From contig JASLAV010000150.1 of NCBI GenBank assembly GCA_030146905.1, positions 1-15,475 on the forward strand: a stretch of DNA of 15,475 bases, written 5' to 3'. This DNA is from Lentzea sp. Lineage in GTDB: Bacteria; Actinomycetota; Actinomycetes; Mycobacteriales; Pseudonocardiaceae. The translations under genes and the position numbers were made by a program. Numbering within the stretch: position 1 is the stretch's first letter; each line of letters starts with the position of its first letter. The notes under the pieces were generated by a model. It saw only the letters and a program-made list of their open reading frames with translations, made no database searches and had not been told where the DNA came from. Positions 1 to 6,104 of the stretch are shown one piece after another.

Positions 1-678
1 AGCTCGCTCGACCAGTCGCTGACCCGGATGGGCCTCGACTACGTCGACATCTTCTACTCCCACCGGTTCGACCCGGAGACGCCGCTGGAGGAGACCATGG
101 GCGCGCTCGTGTCCGCGGTCCAGCAGGGCAAGGCGCTCTACGCCGGCATCTCGTCGTACTCGCCCGCCAAGACCCGCGAGGCCGCCGAACTGCTCCGGTC
201 CGCCGGTGTGCCGCTGCTGATCCACCAGCCGTCGTACTCGATGCTCAACCGCTGGATCGAGCCGGAGCTGCTGGACACGCTGGAGGAGGTCGGCGCGGGC
301 TGCATCGCGTTCTCGCCGCTCGCGCAGGGCATGCTGACCGACCGCTACCTCGACGGGATTCCCGAGGGTTCCCGCGCGACGCAGGGCAAGTCGCTGTCGA
401 CGGACCTGCTCACCGACGAGAACCTGGCCCGCATCCGTTCGCTCAACGAGATCGCGAAGTCGCGCGGCCAGTCGCTGGCCCAGCTCGCGCTGACCTGGAC
501 GATCCGCGACCCGCGCGTCACGTCGGCCCTGATCGGCGCGTCGTCGGTGGGGCAGCTGGAGCAGAACCTCGCGGCCCTGCAGGCGCCGCCGCTGACCGAC
601 GACGAGCTCGCCGAGATCGACAAGCACGCCGTGGAGTCGGGCATCGACCTGTGGGCGCCGTCGTCGCGGGCGGAATGA
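1..678 (+). CDS. Aldo-keto reductase, L-glyceraldehyde 3-phosphate reductase (YghZ/Gpr) type, 5' truncated
   Basis: The reading frame is open from base 1, so the N-terminal third lies outside the window; 225 residues plus the TGA stop at 676-678 are visible. NADPH-dependent aldo-keto reductases of this group (E. coli YghZ/Gpr) reduce small aldehydes such as L-glyceraldehyde 3-phosphate and methylglyoxal in the cytoplasm. What I see closely resembles YghZ: SLDQSLTRMGLDYVDIFYSH near the start, which includes the active-site-region His21 of the fragment, then GKALYAGISSYSP, LLIHQPSYSMLNRW, and GCIAFSPLAQGMLT. The C-terminal cofactor-phosphate-binding stretch ALIGASSVGQLEQNL ends the barrel. The catalytic Asp, Tyr and Lys of the family tetrad would lie upstream and cannot be checked. 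The resemblance to YghZ is from memory of the family; the substrate is inferred. It converges with the histidine kinase gene, with a shared hairpin between them. Confidence 0.93.
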   Translation, partial: SSLDQSLTRMGLDYVDIFYSHRFDPETPLEETMGALVSAVQQGKALYAGISSYSPAKTREAAELLRSAGVPLLIHQPSYSMLNRWIEPELLDTLEEVGAGCIAFSPLAQGMLTDRYLDGIPEGSRATQGKSLSTDLLTDENLARIRSLNEIAKSRGQSLAQLALTWTIRDPRVTSALIGASSVGQLEQNLAALQAPPLTDDELAEIDKHAVESGIDLWAPSSRAE

Positions 679-739
679 TCTAGTGGCGCGACCCGGAACG
701 TCGGCTGGGTGATTCACGCTCAGCAGGACACCTCGCGGC

Positions 740-787
740 ACCGCCCCCACGCCCCCATACGATCCAGTATGAGGACGTGGGGGCGGT
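740..787. terminator. Bidirectional terminator-like hairpin between convergent genes
   Basis: A perfect 12-bp inverted repeat, ACCGCCCCCACG (740-751) with CGTGGGGGCGGT (776-787), encloses a second 5-bp stem, CATAC (756-760) with GTATG (767-771). It lies in the 165-bp gap between the convergent aldo-keto reductase and histidine kinase genes, 62 nt past the first stop and 57 nt past the second. There is no long T tract on either side, as is common for actinobacterial terminators, so the terminator role is inferred from structure and position. Confidence 0.7.
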
Positions 788-843
788 ACCCCGATGCGTC
801 CGTCTGACCGCGAATTCGCCCGGCAACGTCCCGGGCCACACCA

Positions 844-2256
844 CTAGGCCACGTGCCGGGGGAGGCGGATCGTGAACACCGTCGACCCCGGCCGGCTGGC
901 CAGCTCGATCGTGCCGCCGTGGGCCTCCACCAGCGACCGCACCACGGCGAGGCCGAGGCCGCTGCCGCCGCGCTGCCGGGTCCGCGAGTCGTCCACCCGG
1001 TAGAACCTGTCGAAGATCCGCGCCTGGTCGGCCTCCGGGATGCCGGGGCCGGCGTCGCTCACCCGGACCACGGCCCAGCCGTTCTCGGCCGTCACCTTCA
1101 GCTTCACCGCGGTGCCGGCCGGGGTGTGCACGGCCGCGTTCGTCAGCAGGTTGTCGAGCACCTGCCGCAACCGGGTCGCGTCCGCGGTCATGGTCACCGT
1201 GTCGGCGTCGAGCTCCAGCGAGTGCGTGGGCCTGGCGGCGCGGAACGCGTCCGCCGCCGCCTCCGCGACCACCGCGAGGTCCAGCTCCTCCGGGCGCAAC
1301 GGCGGTTCGGACGCCGCGGAGTCCAGGCGTGCCAGCAACAGCAGGTCGTCGAGCAGCACGCTCATCCGCGCCGCCTCCGACCGCAGCTTCTCCAGGTGCT
1401 TCTCGCGTTCGCCCGGCTCGTTGGCCGCCGCGTACTTGAACAGGTCCGCGTAGCCGCGCAGCGACGTCAACGGCGTGCGCAGCTCGTGGGACGCGTCGGC
1501 GATGAACCGCCGCAGCCGTTGCTCCGCGGCCGTGCGGGCGGCCAGGGAGGAGTCGATGTGCGCGAGCATCTTGTTGAACGCCTCGCGCAGCTCCTCCACC
1601 TCGACGCCGCCGCCGTTGCCGTCCACGCGAGCGGCGAGAGTCGAGTCCGTCAGGTCGTGCGAGGCGATGTCGTGCGCGGTGTCGGCCATGTCCGACAGCG
1701 GTCGCATGCCCTTGCGGATCAACGCCTGGCCGCCCACCACCAGTGCGATCAACGCGGCCATGAACGCGATCACGCCGACCGTGACGAGCTGGGAGATCGT
1801 GCCGTCCCTGTCCTGCATCGGGGCCGCGCTGACCAGGATGAACTCGTTCTTGACGACCTGGCAGGCCCGCAGCCGGAACCTGCCCTCGTCGCGCAGGTAC
1901 TCCGTCTCGAACTCGTCCGAGGTCAGCGCCTGCTTCGCGAGGGCGTCGAACTCCTCGCGGTCGGCGGGCTGCTGCTCACCCGGTAGCGCCTTCGGCTCGC
2001 CGTTCTCGATCTTGTAGACGACGGCGAACCAGTCCGGCGGAAGTTTGGTGACCTTGCCGTAGTACGCGATCTCCTTCACCGCGCTCGTCTGGCTGATCAC
2101 CATCTGGTCGTCCAGACGGCGGTCGAGGAACGTCTGCATCGACGCGACCATGACCCAGCCGACGATCACGAACACCGTCAGCGCGAGCGCGCCGAGGCCG
2201 AGGGCGAGGCGGGTGCCGAGCCGCCAGTCGCTGATGGGTTTGACCACGGGTCTCAT
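844..2256 (-). CDS. HAMP-containing sensor histidine kinase, OmpR-partner class
   Basis: Membrane sensor kinase of 470 residues that autophosphorylates on His and passes phosphate to the response regulator encoded just upstream. From the N-terminus: TM1 about residues 15-38; an extracytoplasmic sensor region of about 110 residues; TM2 (VTVGVIAFMAALIALVVGG); HAMP beginning at KGMRPLSDMADTAHDIA; H-box DASHELRTPLTSLRGY with His257; N-box LRQVLDNLLTNAAVHTP; G1 VSDAGPGIP; F-box IFDRFYR; and G2 GGSGLGLAVV. All kinase motifs are intact. I chose the ATG at 2256 because it overlaps the regulator stop as ATGA, which indicates translational coupling; the frame is open further upstream, but that part is antisense to or out of frame with the regulator. 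The stimulus is unknown. Divergence from the redox cassette makes envelope redox state or metal a reasonable guess. Confidence 0.95.
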   Translation of the reverse strand: MRPVVKPISDWRLGTRLALGLGALALTVFVIVGWVMVASMQTFLDRRLDDQMVISQTSAVKEIAYYGKVTKLPPDWFAVVYKIENGEPKALPGEQQPADREEFDALAKQALTSDEFETEYLRDEGRFRLRACQVVKNEFILVSAAPMQDRDGTISQLVTVGVIAFMAALIALVVGGQALIRKGMRPLSDMADTAHDIASHDLTDSTLAARVDGNGGGVEVEELREAFNKMLAHIDSSLAARTAAEQRLRRFIADASHELRTPLTSLRGYADLFKYAAANEPGEREKHLEKLRSEAARMSVLLDDLLLLARLDSAASEPPLRPEELDLAVVAEAAADAFRAARPTHSLELDADTVTMTADATRLRQVLDNLLTNAAVHTPAGTAVKLKVTAENGWAVVRVSDAGPGIPEADQARIFDRFYRVDDSRTRQRGGSGLGLAVVRSLVEAHGGTIELASRPGSTVFTIRLPRHVA

Positions 2257-2951
2257 TCTGCTGCTCTGCGGAGCACGTACCCCACGCCGCGCACGGTGTG
2301 GATCAACGGCTCGCGGCCGTCGTCGAGCTTGCGGCGCAGGTGGGAGATGACGAGCTCGACCACGTTCGAGCGGCCGCCGAAGTCGTACTCCCACACGTGG
2401 TCGAGGATCTGCGCCTTCGTCAGCACCGCCGGTGAGCGGCGCATGAGGTAGCGCAGCAGCTCGTACTCGGTCGGGGTGAGCGTCACGAGCTTGCCGCCGC
2501 GGCGGACCTCCCGCGTGTCCTCGTCCATCACGAGGTCGGACACCTTGAGCACCGACCGCTTCCACGACGGACCCGTCGAACGGCGCAGCACGGCCCTGAG
2601 CCTGGCCATCAGCTCCTCGACGGAAAAAGGTTTCACGAGGTAGTCGTCGCCGCCGCGGGTGAGGCCCGCCACGCGGTCAGCGGTGCCGTCGCGAGCAGTC
2701 AGGAAGACCACCGGCACCATCGCCCCCGCCGCCCGCAGCCGGTCCAGAACGGTGAATCCGTCCAGGTCAGGCAGCATGAGGTCGAGCACGACGATGTCCG
2801 GCTGGAACTCGGCGGCCTCTCTGATGGCCTCCTCGCCGTTGAGCGCGGTCGCGGCCTGCCAGCCCTCGTACCGGGCGACCGTCGCGACCAGGTCAGCGAT
2901 GTGCGGCTCGTCGTCGACGACGAGCAATCGAACCGAGTTCCCCTTGTCCAC
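2253..2951 (-). CDS. OmpR/PhoB-family response regulator
   Basis: DNA-binding response regulator of 232 residues if it starts at the GTG at 2951. The receiver domain (about residues 7-120) has the acidic pair Asp13/Asp14, the phospho-acceptor Asp57 in VVLDLMLPDLDG, Thr85 and Lys107 (LVKPFS). The winged-helix output domain follows (LTPTEYELLRYLMRR, VVELVISHLRRKLD, IHTVRGVGYVLR). The gene leads the two-component operon and overlaps the kinase by ATGA. The start is uncertain: a good AGGTGA ribosome-binding site (2966-2971) sits 6 nt from an ATG at 2959-2957, but that ATG is out of frame, while the in-frame GTG lacks a strong site. Alternatives are a TTG at 2927 or an indel near the 5' end. Family and role are certain; the target genes are inferred to include the divergent cassette. 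Confidence 0.93.
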   Translation of the reverse strand: MDKGNSVRLLVVDDEPHIADLVATVARYEGWQAATALNGEEAIREAAEFQPDIVVLDLMLPDLDGFTVLDRLRAAGAMVPVVFLTARDGTADRVAGLTRGGDDYLVKPFSVEELMARLRAVLRRSTGPSWKRSVLKVSDLVMDEDTREVRRGGKLVTLTPTEYELLRYLMRRSPAVLTKAQILDHVWEYDFGGRSNVVELVISHLRRKLDDGREPLIHTVRGVGYVLRRAAE

Positions 2952-3086
2952 GTGCTCATGGTGCGTCACCTGGTGCTCGCCCCGCTCGATCGACAGGAAG
3001 TCGACAGGCGGTGCAAAGGGGAGCCACAGCTCTGACGCAGAGGATCGACCACGACAGACAGCGACCGCCCGACCGAGGAGCCCGCC
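2952..3086. promoter_or_regulatory. Divergent promoter region with an 11-bp-period direct repeat
   Basis: This 135-bp spacer separates the two-component operon (-) from the redox cassette (+), so both promoters must lie here or just inside the genes. TCGACAGG occurs at 2990-2997 and again at 3001-3008, an 11-nt period. OmpR/PhoB regulators typically bind tandem direct repeats one helical turn apart, so this could be the operator for the regulator encoded next to it. I see the repeat directly; the binding role is inferred. No convincing -35/-10 pair was recognised. Confidence 0.45.
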
Positions 3087-4445
3087 GTGACGACCACCCT
3101 GCAGCCCCCCGCGAGACCGGCTCGCGCCGGTCGCGCGACGCCGCACAAGGTGCTGGCCAAAGCCGGCCTCTACGCGTTCCTCCTGGCCAACGCGGCGTTC
3201 GCGACCTACCTCTTCAACGCGGCCGGCGTCGGCTCGAACAAGCTGGTCAACTTCGGCAGGCTCACCGGTCTCTACGGTGCGCTCGCGATGGCGTTCCAGT
3301 TGCTGCTGGTCGCCCGCCTGCCGTGGCTCGACCGCCGCCTGGGCATGGACAAGCTGACGTCCTGGCACCGCTGGGTGGGCTTCACGATCTTCTGGATGCT
3401 CGTCGGGCACCTGGTCTTCATCGCGTTCGGCAACGCGGGCGACTCCGGTCCGATCGCGGAGGTCGTCCGGCAGGCGACCGAGCTGGAGGGCATCCTCCGC
3501 GCGCTGGTCGCGTGGGCGATCATCATGGTCGTCGGCGTGGTCTCCGCCCGCTTCGCGCGGCGCAGGATGGCCTACGAGACCTGGCACTTCATCCACCTGT
3601 ACACCTACATCGCGATCTTCCTCGCGTTCACGCACCAGGTCGCCGTCGGCAGCACGTTCCGCAACTCCGCGCTCGCGACCGCGTACTGGTGGATCCTCTG
3701 GACCGTCGCGCTCGGGTCCGTCCTGATCGGACGGTTGGTGCTCCCGCTCGTGCGCAACTGGCGCCACCGGTTCCGGGTCGCCGCGGTCGTGCCGGAGGCG
3801 CACAACGTCGTCTCGGTCTACATCGAGGGCAAGGACCTCGACAAGCTCGGCGCCAAGGCCGGCCAGTTCTTCCTGTGGCGCTTCGTCACCAAGGACCGCT
3901 GGTGGCAGGCCAACCCGTTCTCGCTGTCCGCGGCGCCGAACTCCAAGTACCTGCGGCTCACCGCGAAGGCGCTGGGCTCGGGCAGCGCCGACATCCGCAA
4001 CGTCAAGGTCGGCACCCGCGTGTTCGCCGAGGGCCCGTACGGCGCCTTCACGACCATGCACCAGACCAAGCCGAACGCGCTCCTCGTCGCCGGTGGTGTC
4101 GGCGTCACGCCGATCCGCGCGCTGCTGGAGGAGATCCAGGGCCACGTCGTGGTGCTGTACCGGGTGAGCGACCCGCGTGAGGCCGTGCTGCTGCGCGAGA
4201 TCGAAGGCCTCGCACGGGCCAAGGGCGCGGTACTGCGGATGGTCACCGGTTCCTCGAAGACCATCACCCCCAACGGTCCGCTGCTCGGCCCGGAGAACAT
4301 CGTCGCGATGGTGCCGGACGTGCAGGACCGCGACGTCTTCATCTGCGGACCGAACGGCATGACCGACGCCGTGGTGCGCAGCCTCGACGAGCTCGGAGTC
4401 CCAGCCAACCAGGTCCACGCCGAGCGCTTCGCGCTGGCCAACTGA
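3087..4445 (+). CDS. Ferric reductase-like transmembrane flavo-oxidoreductase (diheme, FAD/NAD(P) domains)
   Basis: A 452-residue membrane protein built like NADPH oxidases and ferric reductases. Its likely job is to move electrons between cytoplasmic NAD(P)H and membrane or extracytoplasmic acceptors through FAD and two hemes. Residues about 25-220 form roughly six TM helices. Candidate heme ligands are His94 and His108 in one helix and His170 (or His167) and His183 in another, close to the family's paired-histidine spacing. The cytosolic half has an FAD-binding NPFSLSA (276-282), where related proteins often have HPF or RxY, then GPYG (317-320), the nucleotide-binding AGGVGVTP (335-342) and CGPNGM (420-425). 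The GTG start has GAGGAG 6 nt upstream. It is the first gene of a three-gene operon with FMN_bind and ApbE genes, and is divergent from a two-component system. Electron direction and acceptor are not visible from sequence. Confidence 0.92.
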   Translation: MTTTLQPPARPARAGRATPHKVLAKAGLYAFLLANAAFATYLFNAAGVGSNKLVNFGRLTGLYGALAMAFQLLLVARLPWLDRRLGMDKLTSWHRWVGFTIFWMLVGHLVFIAFGNAGDSGPIAEVVRQATELEGILRALVAWAIIMVVGVVSARFARRRMAYETWHFIHLYTYIAIFLAFTHQVAVGSTFRNSALATAYWWILWTVALGSVLIGRLVLPLVRNWRHRFRVAAVVPEAHNVVSVYIEGKDLDKLGAKAGQFFLWRFVTKDRWWQANPFSLSAAPNSKYLRLTAKALGSGSADIRNVKVGTRVFAEGPYGAFTTMHQTKPNALLVAGGVGVTPIRALLEEIQGHVVVLYRVSDPREAVLLREIEGLARAKGAVLRMVTGSSKTITPNGPLLGPENIVAMVPDVQDRDVFICGPNGMTDAVVRSLDELGVPANQVHAERFALAN

Positions 4446-4458
4446 GAGGTCCGACGAC

Positions 4459-4959
4459 GTGAAGAGGGCAATTCCCGTTCTGGCGCTGAGCGTCACCGGC
4501 CTGGTCCCGGTGTGGCTGTACACACCCGGCGGGCACGAGGGCGAGCTCAGCGAGGTCGCCGCGCCGGAAACCCAGCAGCAGCAACAGGCCGCGCCGCCGC
4601 AGACGACGTCGTCCGCGCCGAGGGCCACCGGGTCCGCGGCACCGAAGGCGACCGGTGCCGCGCCGACCACCCAGCAGCAACCGACCCAGCAGCAGGCGCA
4701 GACCCGCAACGTGTCCGGGCCGGCGGTGAACACCTCCGAGGGCACCGTGCAGGTGCAGGTGACGCTCCAGGGCACCAAGATCACCGACGTCAAGGCGTTG
4801 CGGGCGCCCAACAGCAACCCGACCAGGATGGCGCTGCCGTTGCTGCGGCAGTCGGCGCTGAAGGCGCAGAGCGCGGACATCGACACGGTCTCCGGCGCGA
4901 CGGCGACCTCCGAGGGCTACAAGCAGTCGCTGCAGGCCGCCATCGACGGGGCGCGGTAG
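4459..4959 (+). CDS. Membrane-anchored FMN-binding protein with ApbE flavinylation motif
   Basis: A 166-residue protein with a short N-terminal hydrophobic anchor or signal (about residues 4-22, no lipobox Cys), then a low-complexity linker rich in Gln, Ala, Thr and Pro (about residues 35-82), then a compact FMN_bind domain (about 85-166). The motif DTVSGATATSEGY starts at Asp142; the SGAT core makes Thr148 the expected site for covalent FMN attachment by ApbE. That is established for NqrC/RnfG-type FMN_bind domains; I infer it here from the motif and from the adjacent apbE gene. The linker would let the flavin domain reach from the membrane surface to its redox partners. The gene starts 13 nt after the oxidoreductase stop, and the flavin transferase gene follows within 9 nt. 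Confidence 0.92.
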   Translation: MKRAIPVLALSVTGLVPVWLYTPGGHEGELSEVAAPETQQQQQAAPPQTTSSAPRATGSAAPKATGAAPTTQQQPTQQQAQTRNVSGPAVNTSEGTVQVQVTLQGTKITDVKALRAPNSNPTRMALPLLRQSALKAQSADIDTVSGATATSEGYKQSLQAAIDGAR

Positions 4960-4967
4960 AGGTGGCG

Positions 4968-5702
4968 GTGCGGCGCGTCGAGCACGTCATGGGCCTGCCG
5001 ATCTCGGTGGACCTGCGTGACGGTGACGCCGCACTGGCCGACCGGGCGTTCGCCTGGCTGCGCGAGGCCGATGCCCGCTTCTCGCCGTTCAAGCCCGACA
5101 GCGAGGTGTCGAGGCTGGACCGGGGTGAGCTCACCAGGGAGGAGCTCACGCCTGACCTGGTCGAGGTGCTGTCGTTGTGCGACTGGTACGAGGAGTCGAC
5201 GGGCGGCGCGTTCACGGCGCGCGTGCCGGGCCGCGGCCTCGACCCGTGCGCGGTGGTGAAGGGCTGGGCCGTGCAGCGGGCGGCGGACCTCCTGCGGGAG
5301 GGCGGCGCCACCACGTTCTGCCTGAACGCCGGCGGCGACGTCGTGACGGCGGGAGAGCCGGAGGCCGGAAAGCCTTGGCGCGTCGGCGTTCGGCATCCCG
5401 ACCTCGCCGACCGGCTGAGCGTCGTGCTCGGCGTGCGGGACGGAGCCGTTGCCACGTCAGCGATGTACGAACGCGGGCAGCACATCCTGGACGGCCGCAC
5501 CGGTCAGCCCGTCACGGGACTGCTGTCGGTCACAGTTCTCTGCGACGACCTCGCGATCGCCGATACCACTGCCACAGCAGCGTTCGCGCTGGGCAGGGAC
5601 GGGATCGAGTGGGCGGCGGCCCAGGAGGACTGCGCGGTCTTCATCGTCGACGAAGATCGTCAGGTGTTCTCCAGTCCTGGACTTCCGGTACACATCTGTT
5701 AA
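4968..5702 (+). CDS. apbE: FAD:protein FMN transferase (ApbE family)
   Basis: ApbE uses FAD to attach FMN through a phosphoester bond to Thr or Ser of FMN_bind domains, outside the cytoplasmic membrane in known cases. The 244-residue product shows the family pattern: RRVEHVMGLPISVDLRD at the N-terminus, ADARFSPFKPDSEVSRLDRG, VVKGWAV with Lys98-Gly99, LNAGGDVVTAG with Asn120, ATSAMYERGQHILDGRTG, and the metal-site region LAIADTTATAAF. I chose the GTG at 4968 because AGAGG (4958-4962) sits 5 nt upstream and the protein then begins at the family's conserved start; an in-frame GTG at 4962 is the alternative. No signal peptide or lipobox is seen, as in several short actinobacterial members, so how it reaches an extracytoplasmic substrate is unclear. 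Its substrate is presumably the product of the gene just upstream. Confidence 0.93.
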   Translation: MRRVEHVMGLPISVDLRDGDAALADRAFAWLREADARFSPFKPDSEVSRLDRGELTREELTPDLVEVLSLCDWYEESTGGAFTARVPGRGLDPCAVVKGWAVQRAADLLREGGATTFCLNAGGDVVTAGEPEAGKPWRVGVRHPDLADRLSVVLGVRDGAVATSAMYERGQHILDGRTGQPVTGLLSVTVLCDDLAIADTTATAAFALGRDGIEWAAAQEDCAVFIVDEDRQVFSSPGLPVHIC

Positions 5703-5817
5703 CATGCCAGGCCAACGGAGCTCGACTCCGGGGCACGGTTTTCGTTGATCAAGAGCTGGATCGGAGCTCGCGCTCGGGGCAAGACCCGGCCTGCTGTCGA
5801 CCAACTACTCGTGCGAG

Positions 5818-5863
5818 AAGGCTTGTTGCAGCGCGAATTCGGGAGCGCGCTGCAACAAGCCTT
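5818..5863 (+). terminator. Rho-independent terminator of the redox cassette
   Basis: A perfect 18-bp stem, AAGGCTTGTTGCAGCGCG (5818-5835) paired with CGCGCTGCAACAAGCCTT (5846-5863), with a 10-nt loop and a T run (TTTT at 5862-5865, then CTGTGTTTATT). It begins 116 nt after the apbE stop. This is by far the most conventional intrinsic terminator in the window. On the opposite strand it is followed by few U residues, so it acts mainly on + transcripts. Confidence 0.9.
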
Positions 5864-5877
5864 TTCTGTGTTTATTG

Positions 5878-5896
5878 GCCGCTGCTCCGCAGCGGC
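5878..5896. terminator. Small GC-rich hairpin, possible terminator for the minus-strand gene
   Basis: GCCGCTGC (5878-5885) and GCAGCGGC (5889-5896) form an 8-bp perfect stem with a 3-nt loop. It lies about 210 nt downstream of the minus-strand ADP-ribosylglycohydrolase stop. There is no U tract after it on that strand, so a terminator role is only possible. Confidence 0.4.
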
Positions 5897-5897
5897 G

Positions 5898-6001
5898 GCG
5901 AGTTCGTCGAGAAGCCGGTCGTCCGCCCGACTCGCTCGCACCGAAATGGGCTTCGCCGATTCCGGCACGAGCGGGTGACCGGACGACCGGCACGAACTCG
6001 C
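5898..6001. repeat. Long bulged inverted repeat (about 104 bp cruciform)
   Basis: Outer arms GCGAGTTCGT (5898-5907) and ACGAACTCGC (5992-6001) pair perfectly over 10 bp. Inner arms CCGGTCGTCCG (5915-5925) and CGGACGACCGG (5980-5990) pair perfectly over 11 bp. The joint is asymmetric, with 7 nt on one side and 1 nt on the other. The interior has a further partial pairing (CCCG with CGGG). It could be a folded 3' UTR, a terminator for the minus-strand gene, or the ends of a tiny non-autonomous mobile element. No target-site duplication was identified. Confidence 0.6.
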
Positions 6002-6023
6002 ATGCCGGGCGGACTCGCGTGGC

Positions 6024-6099
6024 GGATGCCTGGCGTGAGCCTCGCGAGACGGATGGCTGGCATGAGCCTCGCGAGGCGGGTGGTTGGCGTTGGCTAGGC
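6024..6099. repeat. 27-bp degenerate tandem repeat, just under 3 copies
   Basis: Units at 6024-6050 and 6051-6077 share GGATG-CTGGC-TGAGCCTCGCGAG, and a partial, more diverged unit follows (6078-6099, GGGTGGTTGGCGTTGGCTAG). A weaker match precedes the first unit from about 5997. The array ends next to the stop of the minus-strand ADP-ribosylglycohydrolase gene. It would encode a 9-residue periodic peptide in a + frame, but no start site supports translation. Confidence 0.6.
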
Positions 6100-6104
6100 C
6101 GAAA

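Larger units (their letters stand above)
5703..6104. other. Non-coding gap between convergent genes (402 bp)
   Basis: This stretch separates the stop of apbE (+) from the stop of the ADP-ribosylglycohydrolase gene (-). It contains, in order: about 115 bp with no recognisable structure, the strong terminator hairpin at 5818-5863, a small GC hairpin at 5878-5896, a long bulged inverted repeat at 5898-6001, and a 27-bp tandem repeat at 6024-6099. Short open frames exist on both strands, but none has a convincing ribosome-binding site or resembles a protein I know, and several read through the repeats. Confidence 0.75.

Noticed and set aside
2257..2565. In-frame N-terminal extension of the histidine kinase
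   Set aside because: The extra residues lie over the regulator's coding sequence in another frame, are Arg/Pro/Gly-rich, and precede the ATGA overlap that fits the normal kinase start.
2960..4886. Long minus-strand open frame continuing upstream of the response regulator
   Set aside because: It is antisense to the redox cassette, whose + strand proteins are clearly recognisable. It is an artefact of high GC content.
5124..5135. 12-bp perfect palindrome GGTGAGCTCACC in apbE
   Set aside because: It lies inside coding sequence with no nearby promoter; a single 12-bp palindrome in GC-rich coding DNA is not informative.
5703..5815. Possible tRNA (a GGAG-CTCGA-CTCC segment looks like a T-arm)
   Set aside because: The loop is 5 nt, not 7, and no matching acceptor, D or anticodon arms can be assembled around it.
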